From assembly GCA_963710625.1 (NCBI GenBank), contig CAVQBG010000013.1:62001-126000 (forward strand): a stretch of DNA of 64,000 nt. The letters are read 5' to 3'. The notes below the pieces were generated by a model. The model was given only the letters and a program-made list of their open reading frames with translations, did not search any database and was not told the origin of the DNA. Source of the stretch: Sva-07 sp963710625 (lineage in GTDB: Bacteria; Actinomycetota; Acidimicrobiia; Acidimicrobiales; Ilumatobacteraceae). Shown here piece by piece: positions 9,090-17,550 of this stretch; position 1 is the stretch's first letter; every line of letters begins with the position of its first letter. A program made the position numbers and the translations under genes.

Positions 9090-9998
9090 GTGGATCTCCG
9101 CGAGCACCTCCTGGCCAACAACGGGATCGTCGGGCTGGAGATCGTCGAGCCAGGAGACGTCGACCGGGCGGTGCGCCTGTTCCATCGCGACGGGTTCGTC
9201 GTCGTGCGCGATGCACTCGACGCCGAACAGCTCGAGTTCCTGCGGGCCGGCGTCGCCGCGGCGGTCGACGCCATCGTGGCGCTCGATCCCGATCGCGCCG
9301 GCAATCGTGGGTCGCGCCGCTACTCGTTCGGCGGTTCGAGCACGACACGCAGCATGCTGCACCGGCCCGAGTGGCGGATGCTGATCGACCTTCCGACGGT
9401 GACACCGGTCCTGGCGGCGATCTTCGGTTCCACCGACTACATCGTGCGCGCAGCCAGCGGTGACTTCTGCCTGCCGGGGGCGACCGAGTACCAGCCGTTG
9501 CATGCCGACATGAGCGACTTCGTCGATGCCGAGTCCACCCCGTTCAGTTCGTTCCACGATCCCACCGGCCAGGTGTCGATCCGAGATCTGCCGTGCCCGT
9601 ACGTGTGCGTCAACTTCCTGCCGGTCGACATGACCGCGCTCAACGGGCCGACGCGCCAGATCCCCGGTACGCAGCGCTCCCGGGCACCGATTCCGCGGCG
9701 ATCCGAGGAGCCGGAGTGGATGCGTCTCAGCACCGTCTGTCCGGCTCCGGCCGGCGCCGTGCAGATCCGCGACGTGCGCGCCTGGCACGGAGGCACTCCG
9801 AACCTCAGCGACGACATCCGGGCGATCCCGAACGTCGAGTACTACGCCCCGTGGTTCCGCGAGCCGATGATCCCCGGGATCAGCCACGCCGACTGGCTGG
9901 GCCTGTCGGAGTTCGGTCGACGTCTCACCCGCTTCGTGGTCGCCGACTCCGGCGACGAACTCGACGCGCGCCCGACCCTCACGCCGCCTCGTGGATGA
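9090..9998 (+). CDS. Phytanoyl-CoA dioxygenase (PhyH) family protein
   Basis: A 302-residue member of the Fe(II)/2-oxoglutarate-dependent PhyH superfamily. Iron ligands appear as HADMSD (His-x-Asp) and the distal His in VRAWHGGTPN, followed 10 residues later by the arginine expected to bind 2-oxoglutarate. The oxidised substrate is unknown; relatives hydroxylate fatty acyl chains, small natural products or amino acids. I chose GTG at 9090 because GACACT lies 7 nt upstream, the same arrangement as at the hydrolase at 11516. In-frame GTG 9024 and ATG 9045 would add 22 or 15 residues without family similarity. The gene overlaps the following amidase by 8 bp, so the two are probably co-expressed. 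Confidence 0.8.
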   Translation: MDLREHLLANNGIVGLEIVEPGDVDRAVRLFHRDGFVVVRDALDAEQLEFLRAGVAAAVDAIVALDPDRAGNRGSRRYSFGGSSTTRSMLHRPEWRMLIDLPTVTPVLAAIFGSTDYIVRAASGDFCLPGATEYQPLHADMSDFVDAESTPFSSFHDPTGQVSIRDLPCPYVCVNFLPVDMTALNGPTRQIPGTQRSRAPIPRRSEEPEWMRLSTVCPAPAGAVQIRDVRAWHGGTPNLSDDIRAIPNVEYYAPWFREPMIPGISHADWLGLSEFGRRLTRFVVADSGDELDARPTLTPPRG

Positions 9999-11478
9999 GC
10001 CGGTGTCGGCAGCGACGTCGTGGATCGTGGAGCAGCCGATCATCGATCTCCAGCACCTGATGGTGTCGGGCGAGCGAAACGCCGCCGAGATCACCGACGC
10101 CTACCTCGCCCGCATCGCCGTGCTCGACACCGACCTCCGCTCGGTCGTCGAGACGAACCCGGACGCACGGGCGATCGCTGCCGCGCTCGACGACGAACGC
10201 CGGTCCGGCACGTCCCGCGGACCGTTGCACGGGATTCCGATCCTGCTGAAGGAGAACATCGACACCGCCGACGACATGCTGACCACCGCCGGATCGCTGG
10301 CCCTGGTGGGCTCGATGTCGACGGAGGACTCGACCGCCGCCGCCCGGCTGCGGACCGCCGGCGCGGTGCTGCTCGGCAAGACCGCGATGAGCGAGTGGGC
10401 CTTCTTCCGCTCGGCGACCGGCACGAGCGGCTGGAGCGGACGCAACGGCCAGGTCCGCAACCCCTACGAGCCGACGCGCTCACCCGCCGGCTCGAGTTCG
10501 GGGTCGGGTGTCGCCGCCTCGGCGAACTTCGCGGCGGCTGCGATCGGCACCGAGACCGATGGATCGATCGTGTCGCCGGCGAGCGCCAACGGGGTGGTCG
10601 GCCTCAAGCCCACGGTCGGGCTCACGAGCCGGGCCGGCGTCATCCCGATCTCTCGCTCACAGGACACGGTCGGCCCCCTCGCCCGGACGGTCGCCGACGC
10701 GGCCGCCGTGCTCAGCGCGATCGCTGGTCCCGATCCCCGCGATCCGGCAACGAGCGGCTCGACGCGCGACGACTACACGACGTACCTCGATGCCGACGGC
10801 CTGCGGGGCCGGCGCATCGGTGTGGCGACCGGTCTCTTCGGGTTCTCGCAACACGCCGATCGGGTCGCCCGCGAGGCGATCGAGTTGATCCGGACCGCAG
10901 GGGCCGTCACCGTGGACGTGCCCGAGCTGCGCGTGGGACACGAGCTGCGCGACGCCGAGTTCGAGATCCTGCTCCACGAGTTCAAGGCGGGGGTCGAGGC
11001 GTACCTGGCGACTCGGACGAGCGACTCGCCACGCACACTCGGCGAGGTGATCGCCTTCAACGCCGCCCACGCCGATCGGGAATTGCAGCACTTCGGCCAG
11101 GACCTGCTCGAATCGGCCGACGCGCGGGGCCCGCTGACGAGCGACGTCTATCTCGAAGCGGTGGCGACGGCCACCCGCCTGTCGCGCACGGAGGGCCTGG
11201 ACCGGGCGCTCGGGGAGCACGACCTCGACGCGCTCATCGCTCCGACCGGAGCCCCGGCGACGCCCATCGATCTCGTCAACGGCGACGCTCGGTTCGGCGG
11301 CACGTCGACACTCGCCGCCACCGCGGGTTACCCGCTGATCTCGGTTCCGGCCGGCTCCGCCGCGGGCCTGCCGGTGGGCATCACGTTGATGGGTGCTGCG
11401 TGGAGCGAACCCACGCTGATCGCGCTGGCCTCGGGATTCGAAGCACATCGTGGACCTCGGCAGCGCCCGCCGCGGTGA
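9991..11478 (+). CDS. Amidase (amidase-signature family)
   Basis: A 495-residue amidase-signature hydrolase. The Ser-cisSer-Lys triad is visible: lysine in PILLKENID, the glycine/serine loop SPAGSSSGSG, and the nucleophile region ETDGSIVSPASANG. Family members hydrolyse linear amides, nitrile-derived amides or peptide amides; the specific substrate cannot be assigned. It lacks GatB/GatC neighbours, so it is not the glutamyl-tRNA amidotransferase subunit. It starts at GTG 9991 inside the end of the PhyH gene, which suggests translational coupling. The alpha/beta hydrolase downstream has its own promoter-like hexamer inside the 3' end of this region. Confidence 0.88.
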   Translation: MDEPVSAATSWIVEQPIIDLQHLMVSGERNAAEITDAYLARIAVLDTDLRSVVETNPDARAIAAALDDERRSGTSRGPLHGIPILLKENIDTADDMLTTAGSLALVGSMSTEDSTAAARLRTAGAVLLGKTAMSEWAFFRSATGTSGWSGRNGQVRNPYEPTRSPAGSSSGSGVAASANFAAAAIGTETDGSIVSPASANGVVGLKPTVGLTSRAGVIPISRSQDTVGPLARTVADAAAVLSAIAGPDPRDPATSGSTRDDYTTYLDADGLRGRRIGVATGLFGFSQHADRVAREAIELIRTAGAVTVDVPELRVGHELRDAEFEILLHEFKAGVEAYLATRTSDSPRTLGEVIAFNAAHADRELQHFGQDLLESADARGPLTSDVYLEAVATATRLSRTEGLDRALGEHDLDALIAPTGAPATPIDLVNGDARFGGTSTLAATAGYPLISVPAGSAAGLPVGITLMGAAWSEPTLIALASGFEAHRGPRQRPPR

Positions 11479-11515
11479 CGCTGCCGCCAGACCGTCGCTG
11501 CGCGACACTTCCGCC

Positions 11516-12319
11516 ATGGGTCATCAGCAACGAGCCACTGCCGCCGATGGGACGACGATCGCCTGGAGCCGAACCGGATCGGGACGTCCCGTCGTGCTCG
11601 TGCACGGCATCACCGAGTCGGCCGCGTCGTTCGCTCCGGTCACCGAGCGACTGGCGACCACCAACGAGGTGATCACGCTCGACCTGCGCGGCCACGGCGA
11701 GTCGGCGAACGCCGCCACCTACGACCTCGCCTCGATGGCCGGCGACGTCGCCGCCGTCGTCGCCGCGGCGGGAGTCGAGCGACCCCACATCGTCGGGCAT
11801 TCGCTGGGCGGCATCGTCGCAACCGCCGCCGGCGCGATGCTCCCGTTCGCCAGCATCGTCGACGTCGACCAGTCGCTGCAGCTCGACTCGTTCAAGGCGC
11901 AACTGATGCCGGCCGAGGCGATGCTGCGTGACCCCGAGCAGTACCGGCTCGTCGTCGACGCCATGTTCGAGATGATGATGGGCGACGAGCTGCCCGCCGA
12001 GGAGGTCGCCAGGGTCAACGCGCTGCGCCACGCCGACCACGAGGTGGTGTTCGGGGTGTGGGAACTCCTGCTCACCGAACCCGAGGACGAGATCGCCGCG
12101 ACCGTCGACGCGGCGCTGGCCGGGTACGCGGGCAACGACGTGCCGTACCTCGCCCTGTTCGGCATCGATCCGGGCGACGGCTACGGCGAGTGGCTGCGCG
12201 ATCGCATCGCCAACAGCACCGTCGAGTACTGGACCGACGGCGAGCAGCCTCTCGGCCACTACCCGCACCTCGTCGACCCCGACCGCTTCGTCGCCCGCCT
12301 CCACGCCTTCTGGCCCTGA
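11516..12319 (+). CDS. Alpha/beta hydrolase
   Basis: A 267-residue alpha/beta hydrolase, probably an esterase or related enzyme. The oxyanion region is VLVHGITE, the nucleophile elbow GHSLGG, and a histidine near the C-terminus (GHYPHLVDP) completes the triad. DLRGHGES is the usual strand-4 landmark. The substrate is unknown. The start at ATG 11516 is chosen because GACACT ends 6 nt upstream; an in-frame ATG-like start at 11450 would overlap the amidase gene. Its TGA stop lies inside the left arm of the hairpin at 12316-12358. Confidence 0.85.
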   Translation: MGHQQRATAADGTTIAWSRTGSGRPVVLVHGITESAASFAPVTERLATTNEVITLDLRGHGESANAATYDLASMAGDVAAVVAAAGVERPHIVGHSLGGIVATAAGAMLPFASIVDVDQSLQLDSFKAQLMPAEAMLRDPEQYRLVVDAMFEMMMGDELPAEEVARVNALRHADHEVVFGVWELLLTEPEDEIAATVDAALAGYAGNDVPYLALFGIDPGDGYGEWLRDRIANSTVEYWTDGEQPLGHYPHLVDPDRFVARLHAFWP

Positions 12320-12358
12320 CCGTTACGCCGGGGGTCTGACCCCCGGCGTAACGGTCAG
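12316..12358. terminator. Perfect bidirectional hairpin closing two convergent genes
   Basis: The arms CTGACCGTTACGCCGGGGG and its exact complement (12316-12334 and 12340-12358) form a 19-bp stem with a five-base centre. Each arm carries the TGA stop of one of the two convergent genes. There is no T tract. Closely related hairpins occur at 17501-17537 and 28377-28405. Confidence 0.75.
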
Positions 12359-13176
12359 ACGTCGGCGTAGACCGCGGGGCGCTTCTCGAAGCCGGCCATC
12401 ACCGCTTCGATCTGGTTCGGCGTGCCGATCTGGGCGCCGATCGTGCGGCGCTCGGCGGCGAACTGCTCGGCTGCTCCCTCGTCGAGCATCCGGTTGAACA
12501 ACGCCTTCGAGCCCTGCACCGCTCCCGGGCTCATCGACGCGATCTCGCGGGCGAGCGCGAGGGCATCGGCCTTCGGGTCGTCACTCAGGCGCGTGGCGAG
12601 GCCGAGTTCGGCCGCCTCGGCGCCGGTGAAGATCCGGGCGGTGAACGTGAGTTCCTTGGCGATGTCCGGCCGGACGAGCTTGGAGAGGATGAACGTGCCG
12701 GTCATGTCGGGGACGAGACCCCAATAGACCTCGCGCACCGACATCTTGGTGTCGGGGTGGACGATGCGGATGTCGGCACCGAGCGCGATCTGGAGACCGC
12801 CCCCGAGGGCGTGGCCGTGCACGGCAGCGATCACCGGCACGTTCAGTTCCTGCCACACCCAGCAGACCTGCTGGCCGAGATGCGTGATGCGATCGCCGTC
12901 CATCTGGCCGAGGTTGCCGTCGGAACGAGTGGCCGCACTCGCAGCATCGTCACCGCCGGCCATCGCCTGGAACGACGAGAAGTCGAGCCCCGCGCAGAAC
13001 GACGCTCCATCTCCCGAGAGCACCACGGCGCGGACGCCGGGTTCGGACTTCAGCTGCTCCCCCGCCTCGGCGATCGCCGAGAACATGGCGTTGTCGAGTG
13101 CGTTTCGCTTGTCGGCACGGTTGAACACGACGTCGGCGACGCCGTCGGTGATGGTGATGAGCACGCGATCGGACAT
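12355..13176 (-). CDS. Crotonase-family enoyl-CoA hydratase/isomerase
   Basis: A 273-residue crotonase-fold enzyme acting on acyl-CoA thioesters. The oxyanion-hole strands are SFCAGLDF and HGHALGGGLQIAL. Of the two catalytic glutamates of classic enoyl-CoA hydratase, the first is replaced by glutamine (GGGLQIAL) and the second is kept (VREVYWGL). This favours an isomerase-like or otherwise specialised reaction over simple hydration. It lies 22 bp downstream of the FMN dehydrogenase on the same strand, and CAGACT 7 nt before the ATG suggests it can also be transcribed separately. Its stop codon sits in the arm of the 12316-12358 hairpin. Confidence 0.85.
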   Translation of the reverse strand: MSDRVLITITDGVADVVFNRADKRNALDNAMFSAIAEAGEQLKSEPGVRAVVLSGDGASFCAGLDFSSFQAMAGGDDAASAATRSDGNLGQMDGDRITHLGQQVCWVWQELNVPVIAAVHGHALGGGLQIALGADIRIVHPDTKMSVREVYWGLVPDMTGTFILSKLVRPDIAKELTFTARIFTGAEAAELGLATRLSDDPKADALALAREIASMSPGAVQGSKALFNRMLDEGAAEQFAAERRTIGAQIGTPNQIEAVMAGFEKRPAVYADV

Positions 13177-13198
13177 GGGCGCGAGTCTGGCAGCTGAC

Positions 13199-14416
13199 CT
13201 AGGCGCGACGGCGCACCAGAGCGCGGTCGATCTCCGAGACCGAGCGGACGCCGGTCAGCGCCATCGTGCGCTCCATGCCCTCGCGCATGAACGACAGCAG
13301 CTGGTCGACGCCGCGTTCGCCGGCGGCACCGAGCGCGTACAGGTACGGGCGCCCGATCGTCACGGCATCGGCGCCGAGCGCGATCGCCTTGACGATGTCG
13401 CTGCCCCGCCGCACACCGCCGTCGCAGATGACGACGACCTCGTCGCCGACCTCGTCGCGGACCGGCTCGACCAGCTCGAGCGGTACCGGAGCGTCGTCGA
13501 GCTGGCGCCCGCCGTGGTTCGACAGCCCGATCCCCTGCACCCCCATCGCGACCGCCTGCTTGGCGTCGGCGACCGTCTGGATTCCCTTGAGCACGATCGG
13601 GCCGTCCCAGATCGACCGGAGCCACTCGATGTCCTTCCACGAGAGCGACTGGTCGAAGTGACTCGCCACCTTGTTCGCCAACGAGATCGGAGTGGAACCA
13701 TCCATCTCGCTGCGTCCGACGACGTTGGCGAACTTGATCGGCTCGTGGCGGAGGAAGTCGAGCGTCCACCCTGGATGCAGCGCGCCGTCGATCAGCGTCT
13801 CGGGGCCGATCTTGGGCGGCAGCGTGAAGCCCCGTCGAACGTCTCGCTCCCGGCGTCCCAGGACAGCGGTGTCGACCGTGAGCCACACGGTGGTGTACCC
13901 GGCGGCCTTCGCCCGGCCCACGAGTTCCTCGACGAGCGGGCGATCTCGCCACGTGTAGATCTGGAACCACTTGTCGCCGTCACACACCGACGCGACCTCT
14001 TCGATCGATCGAGTTCCCATCGTCGACAGCGAGTACGGGATCCCTGCACGCTGGGCGGAGCGGGCGACGGCGAGTTCGCCTTCGGAATCGGCGATACGGG
14101 TGTACCCCGTGGGCGCAATGATCAGCGGCATCTCCATCGATCGGCCGAACAGCGTTGCCGACGTGTCGAGATCACTGACGTCGCGCAACACCCGCGGCTC
14201 GAACTGGTACCGGGCGAACGCCTCGACATTGCGGGCCATCGTGCGTTCGTCCTCTGCTGCGCCGTCGATGTAGTCGAACACCCCGTGGGGGAGGCGTCGC
14301 TTCGCGATTCGACGCATGTCGTCGACCGAGACGCACTGCCGCAGCCGGCGTTCGACCGGGTTGAGCGTCGGCCTCCTGAATCGCACAACCGATCGGAACG
14401 TCTCGATCATTCCCAT
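13199..14416 (-). CDS. lldD: FMN-dependent alpha-hydroxy-acid (L-lactate) dehydrogenase
   Basis: A 405-residue flavoprotein of the glycolate oxidase/flavocytochrome b2 family, oxidising L-2-hydroxy acids such as lactate and feeding electrons to quinone. FMN contacts include IIAPTGYTRI and STMGTRSIEE; KGIQTVADAKQA carries the flavin lysine, the catalytic histidine is in SNHGGRQLD, and VICDGGVRRGSDIVKAIALGA binds the phosphate. Overall it resembles mycobacterial LldD2 more than the mycofactocin protein MftD. The N-terminus PTLNPVERRLRQCVSVDDMRRIAKRRLP is typical of that group. TACGCT ends 6 nt before the ATG, suggesting a leaderless message. The exact hydroxy acid is not certain. Confidence 0.87.
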   Translation of the reverse strand: MGMIETFRSVVRFRRPTLNPVERRLRQCVSVDDMRRIAKRRLPHGVFDYIDGAAEDERTMARNVEAFARYQFEPRVLRDVSDLDTSATLFGRSMEMPLIIAPTGYTRIADSEGELAVARSAQRAGIPYSLSTMGTRSIEEVASVCDGDKWFQIYTWRDRPLVEELVGRAKAAGYTTVWLTVDTAVLGRRERDVRRGFTLPPKIGPETLIDGALHPGWTLDFLRHEPIKFANVVGRSEMDGSTPISLANKVASHFDQSLSWKDIEWLRSIWDGPIVLKGIQTVADAKQAVAMGVQGIGLSNHGGRQLDDAPVPLELVEPVRDEVGDEVVVICDGGVRRGSDIVKAIALGADAVTIGRPYLYALGAAGERGVDQLLSFMREGMERTMALTGVRSVSEIDRALVRRRA

Positions 14417-14440
14417 CGCGTCAGCGTACGTGGGAACGCG

Positions 14441-15166
14441 TCAGTCGACGATGCGCAGACCGCTGGGGGTCATCGAGGGTTCGGCCTGGGGAAGGTCGAC
14501 GACGAACTCGGTGCGATGGGCGGGGAAGATGTGCTCGCTGACGAGCACGGGCGACCCGCTGCGATCGGTGGTGACGCGCTGGCACCGCAGCACGGGAGAC
14601 CCAGCCGGAACACCCAGCAGTCTGGCGTCGTCGGCGTCGACGAGATCGGCGGCGATCGTCTGCGTTGCGCCGTGCAGGTCGACGTCGAGGAGTTCGTAGA
14701 ACGGGCGGCGCTCGACGTCCTTGCGCGAGAGATGGGCGCCGAGCTCGGACGGGCACCACACCGTGACCACGGCGAACGGCTCGCCGTCGGCGAGGTTGAC
14801 GCGCTTGACGCGCAGGACCTGATCGACACCGAGGATGCGCTCGACGCGCTCGGGAGACGCTTCGTACGCGAACTCCTCGATCTTGCGTTGGGACAGCTTG
14901 CCCACGCCCTCGACGTGCGATTCGATCGTCGCCAGGGACTCGAGCGACTGCGGGACGGGATCGGCGGCGACGAACCACCCGAAGCCCTGCCGCGCGGCGA
15001 CGAGGCCCTCCTCGCGGAGCAGCTCCAACGCCCGACGGATCGTGACGCGCGACGCACGGAACTCCTCGGACATCTCGGCCTCCGATGGCAACACCGACCC
15101 CGCAGGCGCAGCGAGCACCCGCGCCCGCAGCTCGTCGGCGATCTCCTGGTAGCGGATGTGTCTCAC
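14441..15166 (-). CDS. GntR/HutC-family transcriptional regulator
   Basis: A 241-residue regulator with an N-terminal winged helix (residues 5-70; ASRVTIRRALELLREEGLV is the recognition region) and a C-terminal UTRA ligand domain typical of the HutC subfamily. UTRA domains sense small metabolites. It starts at GTG 15166 and is divergent from aconitase, with repeats of GTCAACTTG between the two genes, so it probably controls aconitase and itself. Known actinobacterial aconitase regulators are of other families (AcnR is TetR-type), which makes this pairing unusual. The ligand is unknown; a citrate-cycle intermediate is a reasonable guess. Confidence 0.88.
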   Translation of the reverse strand: MRHIRYQEIADELRARVLAAPAGSVLPSEAEMSEEFRASRVTIRRALELLREEGLVAARQGFGWFVAADPVPQSLESLATIESHVEGVGKLSQRKIEEFAYEASPERVERILGVDQVLRVKRVNLADGEPFAVVTVWCPSELGAHLSRKDVERRPFYELLDVDLHGATQTIAADLVDADDARLLGVPAGSPVLRCQRVTTDRSGSPVLVSEHIFPAHRTEFVVDLPQAEPSMTPSGLRIVD

Positions 15167-15190
15167 GTACTCTCCCGACGGGTTGCACGA

Positions 15191-15233
15191 GCGTCAACTT
15201 GAAGTTGCGTCAACTTGTATTATAGTTGTCTAC
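15191..15233 (+). promoter_or_regulatory. Aconitase promoter with overlapping GntR operator repeats
   Basis: TTGAAG (15199-15204) and TATAGT (15221-15226) are spaced by 16 bp and end 7 nt before the aconitase ATG, a leaderless promoter. Over it lie a perfect palindrome CAACTTGAAGTTG (15195-15207), a second GTCAACTTG (15209-15217) and an inverted partial copy AGTTGTC (15224-15230). A regulator bound here would cover both the -35 and -10 boxes. Confidence 0.65.
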
Positions 15234-17501
15234 ATGAGTCAGAACGGCGCCACCACCCCCATCGAACTCGTCGAGAGCGTCTACGCGAGCCTCTCCGAGC
15301 GTGTCGCCGCCGGCCGTGAGCGCCTCGGGCGCCCGCTCACCCTCACCGAGAAGATCCTGATCAACCATCTTGCCGACCCCGCGGAGGCAATCGAGCGCGG
15401 CGGCACCTACAACGACTTCCACCCCGACCGGGTGGCCATGCAGGACGCGACCGCGCAGATGGCGCTCCTGCAGTTCATGACTGCGGGCCTGTCCGAAGCG
15501 GCGGTGCCGTCGACGGTGCACTGCGACCACCTCATCCAGGCCAAGGTCGGCGCCGCGATCGACCTCGGCGTCGCCGTCGACACCAACAAGGAGGTCTACG
15601 ACTTCCTGCGCTCGGTGTCGGCCAAGTACGGCCTCGGCTTCTGGGGTCCGGGCTCGGGCATCATCCACCAGGTCGTGCTGGAGAACTACGCCTTCCCGGG
15701 CGGCATGATGATCGGCACCGACAGCCACACCCCCAACGCCGGCGGCCTCGGCATGATCGCGATCGGGGTCGGTGGCGCCGACGCCGTCGACGTGATGACG
15801 GGCTTCCCGTTCAACGTCCGCTGGCCCAAGGTGATCGGCGTCAAGCTCACCGGCACGCTCAGTGGCTGGTCGAGCCCGAAGGACGTCATCCTCGAAGTAG
15901 CCCGCATCCTGACCGTCGAGGGTGGCACGGGCGCAATCGTCGAGTACTTCGGCCCCGGCGCCGACTCGATCTCGGCGACCGGCAAGGCGACGATCTGCAA
16001 CATGGGTGCCGAGATCGGTGCCACCACGTCGCACTTCGCCTACGACGCCAACATGGCGGCCTACCTGAAGGCGACCGGCCGTGAGGCGATCGCCGATGCC
16101 GCCGACAAGGTGGCCGTCGACCTGCGTGCCGACGACGGCGCGCTCTACGACCAGCTGATCGAGATCGACCTCGACGAGCTCAAGCCACTGATCAACGGCC
16201 CGCACTCCCCCGACCGTGCCCACAAGGTCGGCGCCGCCGGTGTCGGCGCTGCCGCCCGCGAGAACGACTGGCCGTTGGAGCCGTCGGCCTGCCTGATCGG
16301 CTCGTGCACGAACTCGTCGTACGAGGACATCACCCGGGTCGCCTCGATCGCCCGCCAGGCTGCAGCCGCTGGGCTGACCGCCAAGTGCGAACTGCTGATC
16401 ACACCGGGCTCCGAGCAGGTGCGGGCAACGATCGAGCGCGACGGACTGCTCGCCGACCTCGAAGCGATCGGGGCCACGGTGCTCGCCAACGCCTGCGGCC
16501 CGTGCATCGGCCAGTGGTCGCGCCCCGAGTCGATCACCGGCAAGCCCAACACGATCGTCAACTCGTTCAATCGCAACTTCCCCAAGCGCAACGACGGCTC
16601 CGCCAAGACGCTGAGCTTCGTCACGTCCCCGGACACGGTGCTCGCCATCGCACTCGCCGGCCGCCTCGACTTCGACCCCATCGTCGACACGATCACCGCG
16701 CCGGACGGCACCGAGATCACCCTCGCCGAACCGGTCGGCGAGGTCCTGCCCGACGCCGGCTACGACCCGGGCGTCGACACCTACACCGCTCCCCCCGCCG
16801 ACGGCTCGAGCGTGGAGGTGGCCGTGTCGCCCACCAGCGACCGGCTGCAGCTGCTCGCACCGTTCCTCGCCTGGGACGGCAACGACTACACCGGCCTGCC
16901 CGTGCTGATGAAGGCGCAGGGCAAGTGCACGACCGACCACATCTCGGCTGCGGGACCGTGGCTGAAGTACCGGGGGCACCTGGAGAACATCTCCGGCAAC
17001 CTGTTCGCCGGAGCGGTCAACGCGTTCACCGGCGAGGTCGGGGCCGGCAAGGACATCACCGACGGAGAGACCCGCCCGTACCCCGAGATCGCCATGCGCT
17101 ACCAAGAGGCCGGCATCAACTGGGTGGCGATCGGGGACCGCAACTACGGCGAGGGCTCCTCGCGTGAGCACGCGGCGATGGAACCCCGTTTCCGCGGCGG
17201 CCTGGTGATCCTGGCCCGCTCCTTCGCCCGCATCCACGAGACCAACGCCAAGAAGCAGGGTCTCCTGCCGTTGACCTTCGCCGACCCCGACACCTACGAC
17301 CTGATCGGGGAGGACGACCGCATCAACGTGCTGGGCCTGCCCCCGGTACCGGGCGAGAACGTGCACTGCCAGATCGTCAAGCCCGACGGGACGACGATCG
17401 ACTTCGAGGCGGTCCACACCTTCAGCCCCGAGCAGGTCGAGTGGTTCAAGGCCGGCTCCGCCCTCAACATCGTCCGCCAGAAGGTCGCCGCCGCCAACTG
17501 A
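15234..17501 (+). CDS. acn: Aconitate hydratase, mitochondrial-type
   Basis: A 755-residue aconitase, interconverting citrate and isocitrate in the citric acid cycle through a 4Fe-4S cluster. Cluster cysteines are in IGSCTNSSYED and ACGPCIGQW, and the active-site region is HCDHLIQAK. DSHTPNAGGLGMIAIGVGGADA and RNYGEGSSREHAA are conserved substrate-loop motifs. Length and these motifs match the mitochondrial-type (AcnA/Aco2) branch of about 750-780 residues rather than the 900-residue cytosolic/IRP type usual in actinobacteria. It is transcribed alone from a leaderless promoter under likely control of the divergent GntR regulator and ends in a strong hairpin. Confidence 0.95.
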   Translation: MSQNGATTPIELVESVYASLSERVAAGRERLGRPLTLTEKILINHLADPAEAIERGGTYNDFHPDRVAMQDATAQMALLQFMTAGLSEAAVPSTVHCDHLIQAKVGAAIDLGVAVDTNKEVYDFLRSVSAKYGLGFWGPGSGIIHQVVLENYAFPGGMMIGTDSHTPNAGGLGMIAIGVGGADAVDVMTGFPFNVRWPKVIGVKLTGTLSGWSSPKDVILEVARILTVEGGTGAIVEYFGPGADSISATGKATICNMGAEIGATTSHFAYDANMAAYLKATGREAIADAADKVAVDLRADDGALYDQLIEIDLDELKPLINGPHSPDRAHKVGAAGVGAAARENDWPLEPSACLIGSCTNSSYEDITRVASIARQAAAAGLTAKCELLITPGSEQVRATIERDGLLADLEAIGATVLANACGPCIGQWSRPESITGKPNTIVNSFNRNFPKRNDGSAKTLSFVTSPDTVLAIALAGRLDFDPIVDTITAPDGTEITLAEPVGEVLPDAGYDPGVDTYTAPPADGSSVEVAVSPTSDRLQLLAPFLAWDGNDYTGLPVLMKAQGKCTTDHISAAGPWLKYRGHLENISGNLFAGAVNAFTGEVGAGKDITDGETRPYPEIAMRYQEAGINWVAIGDRNYGEGSSREHAAMEPRFRGGLVILARSFARIHETNAKKQGLLPLTFADPDTYDLIGEDDRINVLGLPPVPGENVHCQIVKPDGTTIDFEAVHTFSPEQVEWFKAGSALNIVRQKVAAAN

Positions 17502-17537
17502 CTGTTACGCCGGGGGTCAGACCCCCGGCGTAACAGT
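17501..17537. terminator. Perfect hairpin after aconitase
   Basis: ACTGTTACGCCGGGGGT and its exact complement form a 17-bp stem with a CAG loop. The first base is the last base of the aconitase stop codon. The hairpin belongs to the same family as those at 12316 and 28377. A TACCGT hexamer for the next gene starts at the base after the stem, so this copy separates two genes on the same strand. Confidence 0.72.
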
Positions 17538-17550
17538 TACCGTTCGGCAC

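Noticed and set aside
8820..10094. Upstream continuation of the gltB frame to give a 1939-residue protein
   Set aside because: The extra 425 codons are antisense to the well-supported dioxygenase, are arginine-rich, and would bury the N-terminal catalytic cysteine.
9991..11478. GatA subunit of the Glu-tRNA amidotransferase (also considered for 45062-46468)
   Set aside because: No gatB or gatC is adjacent and the sequences follow general amidases.
13199..14416. Mycofactocin enzyme MftD
   Set aside because: The N-terminus and active-site surroundings follow LldD2, and no other mycofactocin genes are nearby.
15210..17417. 735-codon open frame antisense to aconitase
   Set aside because: It mirrors the GC-rich codon pattern of aconitase, has no recognisable domain and no start signal.
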